DNA from: a bacterium
GTDB taxonomy: Bacteria; 4484-113; JAGGVC01
Assembly (NCBI GenBank): GCA_039961635.1
Contig: JABRWB010000005.1
Location: 23,259 to 87,258, forward strand
Reading direction: 5' to 3'
Length of the DNA stretch: 64,000 nt
Shown: piece after piece, positions 1 through 9,200 of the stretch
How positions within the stretch are numbered: the first letter of the stretch is position 1
Layout: the number at the start of each line of letters is the position of its first letter
Notes under the pieces: model-generated
Told to the model about the DNA's origin: nothing
The model's input: only the letters and a program-made list of their open reading frames with translations
Databases searched by the model: none
Translations under genes and position numbers: made by a program

Positions 1-311
1 GTCGCCTTCTGGTTGTAGGTGGAAAATGTTTGACAGGGAGCGCATCCGGCCAACAGACGGATGCCGTTTTTGCGAAATACCCGTTCGAGGTCTTTCGCCT
101 CGAGGTTTTCGACGGATTTCAGAAGAAACTTAGCGGCGTTGTTCGCAGAGAAAGGATGCTCGCAGACAGGATCGATATCGACCCCAAGGCGGACGTCGAT
201 GCCCGCTCGCTCGAGTCCGCACGTCAGTCCGCCGGCACCGCAGAATAGGTCCACGGCGTAGACTTTGCGCTTCGCTCGGTTCCCTGTCTGTATCCGTTCG
301 ATCCGTTCCAT
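1..311 (-). CDS. DNA (cytosine-5-)-methyltransferase, partial at window edge
   Basis: The product would transfer a methyl group from S-adenosylmethionine to C5 of cytosine in DNA. The first 103 residues are visible. Motif I (DLFCGAGG, from about residue 21) is the SAM-binding loop, and motif IV (GCAPCQTFS, about residues 89-97) carries the catalytic Cys of the PCQ signature. The order and spacing of the motifs match the Dcm/M.HhaI family. The ATG at 311 lies 16 bp after the end of the HTH gene upstream, so the two are probably co-transcribed from the promoter at 629-657. The C-terminal target-recognition domain lies outside the window. In a prophage setting it is most likely an anti-restriction or self-marking methylase. 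I am confident of the family; the target sequence is unknown. Confidence 0.9.
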   Translation of the reverse strand, partial: MERIERIQTGNRAKRKVYAVDLFCGAGGLTCGLERAGIDVRLGVDIDPVCEHPFSANNAAKFLLKSVENLEAKDLERVFRKNGIRLLAGCAPCQTFSTYNQKA

Positions 312-327
312 GTTCTTCGATACCTGC

Positions 328-531
328 CTACTCGGTCCTCTGGTCGTGTGATGAGGCACCTCCGGCCTTTACCCATTCATCGATTTCGTCTTTTTTGAAT
401 TTCCATAGTTGACCCATCCGGTGAGCGGGCATCCGGTGTTTGTCGATCCATCGGTACACCGTGTCGTTGCTGACACCGAGGTATTTGGATATCTCTTCCA
501 CCGACAGCCATCGGTCTTCGATCTCGGTCAT
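328..531 (-). CDS. excisionase-family helix-turn-helix DNA-binding protein
   Basis: A 67-residue protein made up almost entirely of a winged HTH of the excisionase/MerR-like type. WLSVEEISKYLGVSNDTVYRW forms the HTH, followed by the wing-like segment MGQLWKFKKDEIDEWVKAGG. The ATG is preceded by a GGAG ribosome site. It lies directly upstream of the cytosine methyltransferase on the same strand, with 16 bp between them. It may regulate the methylase or act as a recombination directionality factor for the prophage; the sequence does not decide between these. No integrase is in the window. Confidence 0.8.
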   Translation of the reverse strand: MTEIEDRWLSVEEISKYLGVSNDTVYRWIDKHRMPAHRMGQLWKFKKDEIDEWVKAGGASSHDQRTE

Positions 532-628
532 TTCTCCTGCTCCCGCGAAATTTTACGGTTCACGACTCACCGCTCGCTTCGGACGTTCAAAGAGAGAGGG
601 ACGCACCTCTCCCATATTCCAATGGATT

Positions 629-657
629 ATGATACGCCGATCCTTTCCGATTGTCAA
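629..657 (-). promoter_or_regulatory. sigma70-like promoter for the HTH-methyltransferase pair
   Basis: On the minus strand a consensus -35 (TTGACA, 657-652) is separated by exactly 17 bp from a good -10 (TATCAT, 634-629). Transcription would start near 622 and give a leader of about 90 nt before the HTH gene. It sits in the 255-bp gap 532-786, where I see no convincing gene. Confidence 0.7.
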
Positions 658-786
658 CCGCAATTTGCCGCAGAAACCTGGATTTGTCTGTATCGATTGC
701 TGCATCGATTTCTCGATTTTCCACCTCACCGGATACATACCGGAATAGATCCCTATGCGGGTCGCAAATCTGGCGTTCGAGAGAAG

Positions 787-1371
787 TTACCCGTTCCGGG
801 GCCATCTTGAGGACCCTAACGGTTGCAGTCCCCGCTCTGTCGAAGGGAAACCGACGTAGAGCCAGACCGGAAGCACGGTTCCGTTGACCTGGACCGGTAC
901 CAGGACGCGGCGGTAGAGGCAGGGACCGCCGGGGTGAAACCCCTCCAGCCGGTCGATGGCCGGAAGGCGGGTTTCGGGATCGTCGAAGGTGAGAATCTCC
1001 CCGTACACGGGGCCCCAGGGCGCGCCTGTGCCCTTCTTCGGGAGCCGGTCGGGGGTTGGCTCGGAATTGGAAATGCGGGCCGTCACGTGCGCTTGTGTGG
1101 CCACGTCGGCGAGCGGGTTGGCGGTCCCGACGGCAAGGATGTCCTCCTCCGGAACCTCCAGGACCGGGATTCCGGAGGATGTCTCGAAGAGGCGGCCGCG
1201 GACCAAGGCGTCCCCCACCGCCAGGACTCCCCGGCAGAAGCGGTCGTGGTTCCAGAAACCGCGCTTCGGTGTGCCGTAGACGAAGAGCCTCAGCATTCCG
1301 TTTGTGTTCGGCTTCAAGGGTTCTTTCGGGTTCATTGCCTGGTTCATGGGGTTCATTGGAGTGTCTGTCAT
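787..1371 (-). CDS. AIG2/gamma-glutamylcyclotransferase-like protein
   Basis: The signature LRLFVYGTPKRGFWNH matches the substrate-binding loop of the AIG2/GGCT fold (usual form LFVYGTLKRG). The later segment GPVYGEILTFDD plus a Tyr/Arg-rich end (LYRRVLVPV) fits the same small barrel. The family typically cyclises gamma-glutamyl amines, releasing 5-oxoproline. The start overlaps the stop of the glutamine amidotransferase gene by 4 bp (ATGA), so the two are translationally coupled. The first 25 residues before MLRLF are low-complexity (MNPMNQAMNP), so the true start could be that internal Met. It is the last gene of a four-gene amidoligase cassette, where GGCT-like proteins are proposed to edit or hydrolyse the amide product. 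Confidence 0.8.
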   Translation of the reverse strand: MTDTPMNPMNQAMNPKEPLKPNTNGMLRLFVYGTPKRGFWNHDRFCRGVLAVGDALVRGRLFETSSGIPVLEVPEEDILAVGTANPLADVATQAHVTARISNSEPTPDRLPKKGTGAPWGPVYGEILTFDDPETRLPAIDRLEGFHPGGPCLYRRVLVPVQVNGTVLPVWLYVGFPSTERGLQPLGSSRWPRNG

Positions 1372-2147
1372 GGCTCCGCGCCTTTTCTCTCCCGGGCGAC
1401 GAACTCGAAGGGCTCCACCGAATACGCGGCCAGGTCCTCGCGCCGGAACACCACCAGGCTCATGGGCGGGACCGCAATCTCACGCCAGCCTTTTTCCTCC
1501 GCCAGCACGGCGTCGAGGTATGCGGGGTCCGAAGCGTAGAGAACCGTTTTGCGGCGGGGATGCCAGCGCAGTTCCAACGGCCGGTTCCCCTTGAGCACAA
1601 AGACGGTGCCCGGGTCGGTCCGGCAGGCGATGACGGCGGTGATCTGCCCGCGGCAGCGGCGGAGCCGCGCCTTGAACCGCTCGATATCCATGGCACCGTC
1701 CCGTGCGGCGTTCGCGGCCAGGCGGAACAGAATTTCGCTGTCCACCTCGGCGAAGCGCCGCATCTTCCAGCGCCGGAACAGGTAGTCGGCGTTGTAAATG
1801 GTGCCGTTGTGGGTGCCGATCACCTCCCCGGCGCGGATCGGGTGGTTGTTGCTGTTGATCCGTTCGTCCCCGCGGGTGCGCCAACGGGTGTGTCCGATGA
1901 GGAGCGCGGCGCGGTTGTTTATGCTGGCCAGGAGTTCGGCGAAGGCCTTGTCCGTCACGAACCGCTCGGCCGTCACCGGGCGTTTGAAGAGCCGGTGCCC
2001 GCCGTCGGTGTCGAGCCATGCCGCGCCCGTGGCGTGGGGCTCGCGCTCCTCGCTCAGCAGCAGGCGGGTGAAGAGCCAGGCGAGATACTCCCGATCCTCG
2101 GCGCGTCGCCGCTTATTTCCGAAGATGACTCCCGCGAACCCGCACAT
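1368..2147 (-). CDS. class II glutamine amidotransferase
   Basis: The protein (259 residues) begins MCGFAGV, which places the nucleophilic Cys at position 2, as in Ntn-type class II glutamine amidotransferases (GlmS, PurF, AsnB). Further family signatures are IGHTRWRTRG (Arg contacting glutamine) and THNGTIYNAD. It should release ammonia from glutamine. There is no synthetase domain, so the acceptor must be handled by a partner, most likely the amidoligase two genes upstream. I chose this start because it puts Cys next to Met. A longer open frame extends upstream but would bury the nucleophile. The start overlaps the stop of the preceding gene by 1 bp (TGATG). Confidence 0.88.
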   Translation of the reverse strand: MCGFAGVIFGNKRRRAEDREYLAWLFTRLLLSEEREPHATGAAWLDTDGGHRLFKRPVTAERFVTDKAFAELLASINNRAALLIGHTRWRTRGDERINSNNHPIRAGEVIGTHNGTIYNADYLFRRWKMRRFAEVDSEILFRLAANAARDGAMDIERFKARLRRCRGQITAVIACRTDPGTVFVLKGNRPLELRWHPRRKTVLYASDPAYLDAVLAEEKGWREIAVPPMSLVVFRREDLAAYSVEPFEFVARERKGAEP

Positions 2148-2647
2148 CAGGATTTCCCTCCCTGCGGATCGACGATGAACCCGCGGAAGACGCCTTCGGC
2201 GTATTCCTTCGGATGCTCCTCGATCCAGTGCGCGGCGTCCGGCCAGCCGAGCTCCCCGGCCAGCCGGGCGACGACCGGCCGGTCGAGCATGTTGGTCAAC
2301 CCCGAGAGCCGGACCGCGTCGATGCCCTGCCAGACCAAGGCGGGAATCGGTATCCGCGTGGGTTTGTCGTCCTGCACCTCGGCAAGGCCGTGTTTGATCA
2401 GGGCATCGAGGAAGGATGCCGCTTTTTCCTCGGGCGTGTCGCCCCGGACCGTAAGCTCGACGCCGGACAGCATCTTGGCGTTCCGCAGGACCATGTCGAT
2501 GTAGTCCTCGAGGTCCCGCTGGTCGGAAAATAACGTGGCCCCTTTCATGGCCAGGACCACGTCGGTCACCGTCGCCCCGCTGAAGACCTCGCCGTCGCCT
2601 TCCATCGGCCGCCCATTGAGGGCGGTGTTTCGGATCAGCACTCTCAT
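2147..2647 (-). CDS. conserved phage protein of unknown function (amidoligase cassette)
   Basis: A 166-residue soluble protein with no family I recognise. It starts [15 protein letters not shown] and is mixed alpha/beta, then helical, ending in a segment rich in acidic and aromatic residues ([15 protein letters not shown]). It is held between amidoligase and amidotransferase by overlaps at both ends (ATGA with the upstream gene, TGATG with the downstream one), and AAGGAG lies just before its ATG. Such strict coupling suggests an obligate cassette component, either the acceptor of the modification or an adaptor. This is inference from context only. Confidence 0.7.
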   Translation of the reverse strand: MRVLIRNTALNGRPMEGDGEVFSGATVTDVVLAMKGATLFSDQRDLEDYIDMVLRNAKMLSGVELTVRGDTPEEKAASFLDALIKHGLAEVQDDKPTRIPIPALVWQGIDAVRLSGLTNMLDRPVVARLAGELGWPDAAHWIEEHPKEYAEGVFRGFIVDPQGGKS

Positions 2648-3714
2648 GACGCGCCTCCTTGCATCCCGCCGGTCTCGTCCCCCGAAAACACCGGAGGCCG
2701 GGGTTGACTCGGGCCATCCATGGCCCTCGCCCTTCGGGCGCGCCCTTGGCGCGTCCAATCCGGCTGTCCTGCCGGATTGTCGGGCCAGGCCTCCATGAGG
2801 GATTCCGCCTTTGGGGCGGGTTGTTCGTCTGGTTTCACCCTGCCGCGTTTGAAGGCCGAGTCCCCTGGCAGGGCGGCGATCAGATGCTTGCGCGCGGTCT
2901 TGAACTCGTCGCCGATGAGCCCCAGGTGGAGCAGGAAGACCCGGAAGTCGTACCGGGCGCTCTGCGGGTCGAAGGACCGCTTGCGGCTCGATGCCGCCCG
3001 GCCGTTCAGCGCCTTGGCCGCCACGGCCAGGACCAGTTGGATGTAGGCTTTCACCTTGCCCGCGTGGAGCGTCCCCTCGAACCAGCGGAACTCGACGGTG
3101 CCTCGGTACCAGACGTTGTGCAGGTTCACCCCGTGGTAGCGGGTGCTGTCGTAGTGCTGGGGCTGCCGGTTGTGGTAGCCGTACCAAATGTGGTTGAGCT
3201 TGTCCCTGGTCCTGGGACGGCGGCGCTCGATCTGGGCGATGAGGTCGTCGCTCACCGGTTTGCTGTAGTTGCGACGGCGGGTCTCGTTCACACCCAGGGC
3301 GGTGAGGATGAGCGCTTCCTGCTTGTAGACGATCTTGGCGAGGTTCGCGAGGGTCCGGCCGTCAAAGGCTGTGGCGTCGACGTGGACGTGGATGCCGCAA
3401 CGGTCGTCCACCTTGGCTCCGCAGGCCCGCAGCGCCCGGACGACCTCCTGGAGGACGGGGATGTCCTCGTAAGACAGGACGGGGCTCACCACCTCGGCCC
3501 GCAAGTGTACCGGCACATTGATGAGCGAGCCGTCGGATACCACTTTCCAAACCCGTCCATGGTCGTCGGTGACCTCCCAGGGGTCGAAGCTGCCCGGGCT
3601 GCCGATGTGGCGGACCTGGCCGCCCACCACCGATTGGATCGCCTGGGCGACCCGCTCGCGCGTCCGTTTGACTGTCTCGATCTCGATTCCGAAGTTGATC
3701 CGGCGTAAGTCCAT
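2644..3714 (-). CDS. amidoligase family protein (glutamine-synthetase-like fold)
   Basis: The 356-residue protein starts [12 protein letters not shown], the GxEIE signature of the Amidoligase_2 family, whose Glu residues bind Mg-ATP in a glutamine-synthetase-like fold. Other family features are CGIHVHVDA (about residues 107-115), the central Arg/Lys-rich RRRNYSKP and the C-terminal catalytic stretch [19 protein letters not shown]. Such enzymes form amide or isopeptide bonds using ATP. The C-terminal about 60 residues are charged and likely disordered. The ATG follows AAGGAGAGACC. It is the first gene of the cassette amidoligase - unknown - class II amidotransferase - AIG2-like, a gene association known for this family. 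Substrate unknown. Confidence 0.88.
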   Translation of the reverse strand: MDLRRINFGIEIETVKRTRERVAQAIQSVVGGQVRHIGSPGSFDPWEVTDDHGRVWKVVSDGSLINVPVHLRAEVVSPVLSYEDIPVLQEVVRALRACGAKVDDRCGIHVHVDATAFDGRTLANLAKIVYKQEALILTALGVNETRRRNYSKPVSDDLIAQIERRRPRTRDKLNHIWYGYHNRQPQHYDSTRYHGVNLHNVWYRGTVEFRWFEGTLHAGKVKAYIQLVLAVAAKALNGRAASSRKRSFDPQSARYDFRVFLLHLGLIGDEFKTARKHLIAALPGDSAFKRGRVKPDEQPAPKAESLMEAWPDNPAGQPDWTRQGRARRARAMDGPSQPRPPVFSGDETGGMQGGAS

Positions 3715-3963
3715 GGTCTCTCCTTACGTTCTGTAAGCCCGTTCCCGGCAAGGGATTGGCTCTTGTGTTCACACACATACAGGCTTCTTTCCGAACATAA
3801 AGCAAGGCGAAATCGACACATAACCCCTATGATTCCAATGAGTTATGTACATTGAGACGCAGCCAGCGGAAACACGCGGGATTACGGGGTTCCCCGGCGT
3901 CCGAAGAAAAGAGAGGTGTTCCGGGGATCAGCTCCGCTTCCAGTCGGTGCCGGTGTGTTTCTC
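3715..3963. other. intergenic gap between fibre gene and amidoligase cassette
   Basis: This 249-bp stretch separates the tail-fibre gene (end 3964) from the amidoligase start (3714). It should hold the promoter of the amidoligase cassette on the minus strand, but I find no clean -35/-10 pair. It appears noncoding, with locally higher AT content around 3770-3850 than the flanking genes. Confidence 0.5.
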
Positions 3964-5241
3964 TCACTTGCCGCCGCCCGCGAGGTCGGTGTTGAACCAC
4001 TCGTCGCCCTTGGACGGGTTCGGGAGAGCGGCGTCGCGCTCGGCCTGTGTGCCGACGCCCCGATGGAAGGCCTCCCGCGCGGTTAGCCCCTGACCGAGCC
4101 GGTCCGGGCCGAGCAGGTCCCGCCATCCGAGGGCCGATGCCCGCAGCCGGGAAACGAAGGTCCGGTAGGCGGTCGCGTCCTTGGCCGCGCGGTAAAGGAG
4201 CAGCGAGCCGTCGGCGTCCCGGACCAGGCTCGGCGTGTAGCAGCGCTCGAGGAACGGCCCGCTGCCGTTCTTGAACACGGGGTTGATCTCCGCCTTGCGC
4301 CAGTGGACACGGTCCCAGGACCATGCATAGCCGATTCCTGCGTTTCCCGCGGAGCCCCCGGAGTAGAGCATCCACCATCTCCCGTCGGGAAGCCGTTCCA
4401 CATGGGCGGCGGAGACGTAGCCGTTCACGCCTTCCCAAGGCTGCGGGTCGATCAAGCCGGAGAGGATCGGACCGTTCCCGAACAGCTTCAATACGACCGC
4501 ATCGTGGGAGCAGGCCAGACCGAGGCTGTCGTTGCCGCCGGTCGAGGCGATGAAATACATGGCGTAGCGCCAGGTAAAAGGTCTTCCTTCGACCGAAGTG
4601 GGCCGCGAGTTGTACCAGAGGAACGACGGCCCGTAATGGCCGCGATTCCAGACCTGGACGCTTCCCTCGGTCACCAGGTCACCGAAACACGGGGTATCGC
4701 CCCTGAACGCGGCGGGGGCAACCGACGGATCACAGACTGCTGTGCGCAGTCCGGCCATGGCATAGGGCTGGTTGGGAACGTCCGGGTTCCAGTAGAGGAT
4801 GCGCAGCCGGTTTACGGTCTCCAGCGTGCAGACCACGTGATAGCCTTCGGCCGCGATGCCGGTGACCTTTTTCTCCGTGTCCCAGGAGAGGCCGTCGTGG
4901 GAAAAGGCACAGCTCGTTCCCGCGCCGTCGCCATAATATGCGATGAAGTCCCGAACCCGAGTCCCGTCGTGGAAACCGCCCGGGGTCCGGAGGACGCGGA
5001 CATAGTAAGCACGAGCTGCCGTCAGAGGCAGGACGTGCGGGTAGCGGTGGTCGAACACGACCGGCGGCAGCCCCTCGGGCGGTTCCGCGCCGGAGGGGAC
5101 CAGCAGCAGGCCGAGGTCAACGGCGCGCAGCAGGTCCGGGGTCATCGCCTGAACGACGGAGTTCTTCCCGGGGCCGAGCGTACCCGTAAGCCCGGGCAAT
5201 TCCAGAATCGTATCGGTGTTGCTCTTGATGGTGATGCTCAT
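3964..5241 (-). CDS. phage tail fibre-like protein with glycosidase-type beta-propeller
   Basis: The 425-residue protein starts with a short beta-rich attachment segment (SITIKSNTDTILELPGL) and continues into repeats resembling the five-bladed propeller of GH43/GH32-like proteins: FIAYYGDGAGTSCAFSHDGLSW, GYVSAAHVERLPDGRWWMLYSG and CYTPSLVRDADGSLLLY. It is probably the receptor-binding or glycan-degrading fibre, coming last in the tail-gene order. Its ATG overlaps the stop of the preceding 101-residue gene (ATGA). The catalytic acids of GH43 cannot be assigned with confidence, so enzymatic activity is uncertain. Confidence 0.7.
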   Translation of the reverse strand: MSITIKSNTDTILELPGLTGTLGPGKNSVVQAMTPDLLRAVDLGLLLVPSGAEPPEGLPPVVFDHRYPHVLPLTAARAYYVRVLRTPGGFHDGTRVRDFIAYYGDGAGTSCAFSHDGLSWDTEKKVTGIAAEGYHVVCTLETVNRLRILYWNPDVPNQPYAMAGLRTAVCDPSVAPAAFRGDTPCFGDLVTEGSVQVWNRGHYGPSFLWYNSRPTSVEGRPFTWRYAMYFIASTGGNDSLGLACSHDAVVLKLFGNGPILSGLIDPQPWEGVNGYVSAAHVERLPDGRWWMLYSGGSAGNAGIGYAWSWDRVHWRKAEINPVFKNGSGPFLERCYTPSLVRDADGSLLLYRAAKDATAYRTFVSRLRASALGWRDLLGPDRLGQGLTAREAFHRGVGTQAERDAALPNPSKGDEWFNTDLAGGGK

Positions 5242-5543
5242 GGTTGGTTCCTCCCGGCCTGCGCCGCAAGCGCGGCGGCGGACAGATCCTCATGCAGGTA
5301 TCCGGCGTCCATCAGTTCCCGGTTGATCCGCCCGGCTTCGATCTCCTCCCGCCGGATGCGGGCCATGAGTCCTGCGAACGCCTCCGCGGCCTCAGGCTCA
5401 ATACCGTGCAGTTCCTCGATGCGCCGCATGCGGGCGTCGAGGTTGGCGAGCAGTTCGAGGGTGTGGTCCCGCAGGACACCGTCGCGCTTCTCTTGGGGTG
5501 ATGGAATGAACTCCGTCAATCCGCCCTGTCTTCGAACGATCAT
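5238..5543 (-). CDS. small helical phage protein
   Basis: A 101-residue charged protein, predicted mostly helical, with heptad-like leucines and acids (LELLANLDARMRRIEELHG). It lies between the DUF4815 tail protein and the fibre gene, with a 4-bp overlap with the fibre gene. It may be a fibre chaperone or connector. I recognise no family. Confidence 0.65.
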   Translation of the reverse strand: MIVRRQGGLTEFIPSPQEKRDGVLRDHTLELLANLDARMRRIEELHGIEPEAAEAFAGLMARIRREEIEAGRINRELMDAGYLHEDLSAAALAAQAGRNQP

Positions 5544-5556
5544 AACATCCCTCCGA

Positions 5557-6234
5557 TCAGCTCAGCGTCGCGCCGAGGGTGTGAATCCTCGGATACACCA
5601 GGTTGTTGCCGGTCATCTCCGCCTTGTAGCGGACCTTGTTTCCGTTCGGATCGGAGAAGGTTCTCGTGAGCGTGTACTCGGTCCACTCCTGATCGATCTC
5701 CCGCGTCGTTTGGATCGACATCGGTTCCCAGGTCGCTCCGCCGTTGTTGGAAGCGAACCAGTTGATGGTCGTCCCGCTCGGGATGTTCATCTGGGTGTAG
5801 ACCTTGGTGGAGGACACGCCTTGGGTGAGCTCGTTCCCGCGGTTCAGATACGCCCCCGCAGGGTCGTTGAGATAGCCGATGAGATTCACGTCCTTGTAGT
5901 TCAGCGCCGGGGAATCGTTGACAGCGTTGCTGGAGAAGATGGCCCTGAGGAGCACCTGTCCCGCAAGGTTGGGCAACCGTTCCTCTTCCGCGGGCACGAT
6001 GGCGTCCCAGATGACACCGCCGTCGGTCGAATACTCCCAGACGATGCCGCAGCCTTCCGGAATGGAGGAATACTCGTCCAGGTTCAGATCGCTGAACTGC
6101 ACCCCGGTGATGGGCTGAAAGCGAACTTCGCCGGTGGACTGGAAGTCATAGCCATAGATTCTCATGGTGAGATCGGAGCCGTTGAGCGGCGTCCATGTCT
6201 CGGCGTTGGAGCTTTCCAGCAGCACACCGGCCAC
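5557..6234 (-). pseudogene. C-terminal part of the DUF4815 tail protein, separated by an in-frame stop
   Basis: This 225-codon open frame is in exactly the same frame as the upstream 959-residue DUF4815 gene and follows its TAA after only 12 sense codons (LGQNGVITRQTY). The first residues VAGVLLESSNAETWTPLNG match the region that normally follows IATLG in DUF4815-type tail proteins, so it is the natural C-terminus rather than a separate protein. It is beta-rich (GTTINWFASNNGGATWEPM). No Shine-Dalgarno site is evident before the Met at 6234. If translated separately it would be a receptor-proximal domain; otherwise it is a broken gene or is rescued by readthrough. Confidence 0.7.
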
Positions 6235-6270
6235 ATAGGTCTGCCGGGTGATGACGCCGTTCTGCCCCAG

Positions 6271-9150
6271 TTACCCCAGGGTGGCGATGCGCACGCTGTA
6301 GTTGGTGCTGTTGGTGAGCAGCACGACCGCGTAGCTGGTGTCCGCCTGGGCATAGAAGGGATCGGCGAAGACGATTTTGGTCTCGGCGTTCAGGTTGACC
6401 TCGCCCGTGGCTGCGACCTTTTCGGCCAGCACGACCTCGTTCGGCAGTCCGGTTGTGACTCCGCGGATTTGCACCGTCACGGGCACCGTCGCGTCTTTCT
6501 GAGTGAACCAGACGCCCACGGCGGAGATGATGCGGTTTTCGGTGAAGCTGAAGGTCTGTGCCAGGGGATCGCGCCTACGGTTGCGGAGCTGCCATCGCCA
6601 AACGATCCGCTCGACCGGGACGCGGATGATCCGCGGCGGCGACGGCTGGACGATGATCTGCCGCTGGACGATGGTCCGCTCGACCGCGACCCGCTCGATG
6701 CGGGTGATGATCAGGGGATCGTTGATCTGCAGGTTGGCCTGCGCGGAGTAGACGCCGTCGGTTATCTCGACGATACGGTTGCCGTTGCGCGCGTTCTCGG
6801 GGATGACGAACGATGCGGTGACTCGGCCCGCGGTATCCGCGTGGACTCCCGACGCCACCACCTGGCCGTCGCAGCGGATTGTTACGTTGTTCGCGTTGGA
6901 CAGGAAGTTGGCCCCGATCACGACGATCCCGGTCTGGCCGCGTCTGCCGATGTTCGGCGTGATCTCCACTGAGGCGTCGGGTTTTTCGAACACGGCGTAA
7001 GGGTTGATGTTCTTGACCTCGGACCAGTCGGTCTGCTCGATAAGTACGCGCCCCGTGGCCGGGAGGAGCGCGAGGCTTTCCTTGAACAAAGCGTTGCTTG
7101 CGGAGTGGTTCACCTCGAGCACGGTGGCCGAGGCGGCCCTGGCCGGTGCGGCGAAACTGCGGACCCGGTCGATGCGGGCGCTCCACTCGCTATGGTAGAC
7201 ATCGGATTGAGCGTCGTTCGAGAAGTCGTCGGAATAGACGCCCTTCTTGGTCTGGGCGTCCCGGTTCTGCAGCTCGTTGCTCATCTGAAACTGGGCGTCG
7301 TTGTATTTGAGGTCCTCGACGTCCTCGATGATCTCGTGGATCTGGTCCATGGTGATGCGTGTCAGCCCGAAATTGACGACCGTCAGGTCCACCGAGTTCG
7401 GCGGACAATCGACGCTGCACAGTCCGAGGGTGCCTTCCGGGACGATGGTCAGCTTCGGCCAGTCGGCCGGAGAACCTGCCAACCGTTTGATCTCGCGGGT
7501 GGTGGCGCAAATGATGTCCTTGCGGCCGATGTAGTAATCGTAGTCGATACTGCAGTTGGAGCCGCCCACCGGCTCGTCGCCGATGTTCGTGCGGCCGAAG
7601 TTGATGATGGATAGATTGCCGGATTCAACCTGAACGGGAGACATGGTCAGGCCGCTCGTGTTGGAGGCGGGCGGGTTGCCGCCCGCGATCTCGTCGACGC
7701 CGTCGTCGATGTAGAACGTGACCCCGGAGGCCACGTCCTTGAGCCGCTGGAAGTCGGCGCGGACCGTGTTTTGCGTGCCGCGATAGATGCGGTATCCGGC
7801 TGCTCCGCTGACCGGCAGCCAGGAGAGGCGGTTCATCTCACCGGTCAAAGTATCGCGCGACACGACCTTGGCCGAGTCGTACTGAGTCTCTACGGTGGCG
7901 CTCTGCGCGGTGACCAGATAGAAATACTCATCCGCCGCCGGGTGTCCCGAGCGTCCGAACCAGCCGCCGTCCACATAGTCCGTCCCCTTGATCATCTGTT
8001 TGGTGTAGGTCCAACGGACGGTGTAAGTCGTGCCGATGGCAGGTTCGTTGCCGGAGCCCAGCCAGTTCACGTAGTTCCCTGACTGCTGCCAGTCCGCGCC
8101 TTCCTGAAAGACCATCGCACCCTGGCTTACCTCGAGGATGTCCACCACCGGGTTGGGGACGAGCAGATCTTCGCCGCCCCCGACGGAGCCGCGGGTGATG
8201 TTGGAGACGATCTCCACGATGGCTTCGACCTGAGTGGTTTCCTTGAGAGGTGTGCTGTTGAGCGCGTATCGCCGGGTGCCGACCACGTAAGTCTTCTGCT
8301 CGCCCCGGACCGACTTGACTGCCGTGGATTTGGGCACCAGAGTTGTCGTGGGCATGTCCTTCTGCAGGCGGAAGCCCTGAATGTAAGCGCGGCCCGCGTT
8401 GGTGATCACCTCGACGTTCTCGCCGTCGTTGTCGCCGATAAAGCTGTCGAGTCCTTTCACCAGGTAGCTGCCGGCCTGGTCATAGGTCCGCTCCGCCAGG
8501 TTCTGGAGCAGCGAATTCAGCCCTTCGTTCGCGGCGAAGGCGAGTTGGTCCTCGGTGATCGACGCCACGGTAATGCGGCTTCCGGGCAACGTCCCGAGCA
8601 GGCCCTGGAGATAGAGGTTCGATTTCTCGCGGACGGTCGCGGTCACGTCGCCGGTCTCACGGTCGAACTTGTGGAGGGCGACCACCTTCCGCTGGGTCAC
8701 GTTGTTGGGAAAGGCTTCGCCGCTCGTGTCGTGATCTTTGAGAGAAAGAACCCATTTCTCCCGCTCGGCGGTGGGTTCGCCCGTGGCGGGGTTGATGAGC
8801 ACGGCGTCCTGGTTGCAGCCGTAGTTGTACTTGAGCAGCTCGACATAGACGTAATCCGCGCCGCTCGTCTTGGCCGGGTCATAAGTGAGCACCGCGCCGG
8901 GCACGCGCTCCAGGCAGCCGTCGATGTAGACCAGCCCCTCGGCCACGGTAAGCACATTGGCCGCGACCGTCACGCCGAAGCCGCTGACGATGGCCCCCTC
9001 CTTGAAGAGGATGTCCGCGAGCTTCCTGCGCTCGTGATTGATGATGTCCTGCTGCTCGTTGAGCTCCGAGTCGAGTATGTCCCGGTCCTGGTGGTAGCGG
9101 ACCCGCTTGTAGTTTTTCGCCGGGTCGAACCTATCGCGCGAGATGGACAT
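6271..9150 (-). CDS. DUF4815-family phage tail protein, 3' truncated by in-frame TAA
   Basis: The 959-residue protein begins MSISRDRFDPAKNYKRVRY and continues with the QDRDILDSELNEQQDIINH motif typical of DUF4815 tail proteins. Further along are an FN3-like module (GAAGYRIYRGTQNTVRADF, about residue 455) and an IPT-like Ig module (about 735-815, GQTGIVVIGANFLSNANNV). It is probably a large tail or baseplate component. The frame stops at TAA (6271-6273) after IATLG, but the same frame continues to 5557. All three stop codons are used by neighbouring phage genes, so a recoded stop is unlikely. Probable nonsense mutation (for example AAA to TAA) in a decaying prophage, or a sequence error. Confidence 0.85.
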   Translation of the reverse strand: MSISRDRFDPAKNYKRVRYHQDRDILDSELNEQQDIINHERRKLADILFKEGAIVSGFGVTVAANVLTVAEGLVYIDGCLERVPGAVLTYDPAKTSGADYVYVELLKYNYGCNQDAVLINPATGEPTAEREKWVLSLKDHDTSGEAFPNNVTQRKVVALHKFDRETGDVTATVREKSNLYLQGLLGTLPGSRITVASITEDQLAFAANEGLNSLLQNLAERTYDQAGSYLVKGLDSFIGDNDGENVEVITNAGRAYIQGFRLQKDMPTTTLVPKSTAVKSVRGEQKTYVVGTRRYALNSTPLKETTQVEAIVEIVSNITRGSVGGGEDLLVPNPVVDILEVSQGAMVFQEGADWQQSGNYVNWLGSGNEPAIGTTYTVRWTYTKQMIKGTDYVDGGWFGRSGHPAADEYFYLVTAQSATVETQYDSAKVVSRDTLTGEMNRLSWLPVSGAAGYRIYRGTQNTVRADFQRLKDVASGVTFYIDDGVDEIAGGNPPASNTSGLTMSPVQVESGNLSIINFGRTNIGDEPVGGSNCSIDYDYYIGRKDIICATTREIKRLAGSPADWPKLTIVPEGTLGLCSVDCPPNSVDLTVVNFGLTRITMDQIHEIIEDVEDLKYNDAQFQMSNELQNRDAQTKKGVYSDDFSNDAQSDVYHSEWSARIDRVRSFAAPARAASATVLEVNHSASNALFKESLALLPATGRVLIEQTDWSEVKNINPYAVFEKPDASVEITPNIGRRGQTGIVVIGANFLSNANNVTIRCDGQVVASGVHADTAGRVTASFVIPENARNGNRIVEITDGVYSAQANLQINDPLIITRIERVAVERTIVQRQIIVQPSPPRIIRVPVERIVWRWQLRNRRRDPLAQTFSFTENRIISAVGVWFTQKDATVPVTVQIRGVTTGLPNEVVLAEKVAATGEVNLNAETKIVFADPFYAQADTSYAVVLLTNSTNYSVRIATLG

Positions 9151-9200
9151 GGTTTTTCCTCCTAAATCTTGATGACCCCGACCAGCTCAACGCGCGTGTC

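Noticed and set aside
587..805. Minus-strand 72-codon open frame beside the promoter of the HTH gene
   Set aside because: It overlaps the GGCT-like gene end and the promoter region, lacks a ribosome site and has unrecognisable composition.
6271..6273. Stop-codon reassignment in the phage
   Set aside because: TAA, TAG and TGA all terminate neighbouring phage genes in expected places.
4303..6972. Very long plus-strand open frame (889 codons) antisense to tail genes
   Set aside because: It is opposite two well-supported phage genes, has no ribosome site or domain pattern and arises from GC-rich codon bias of the minus-strand genes.
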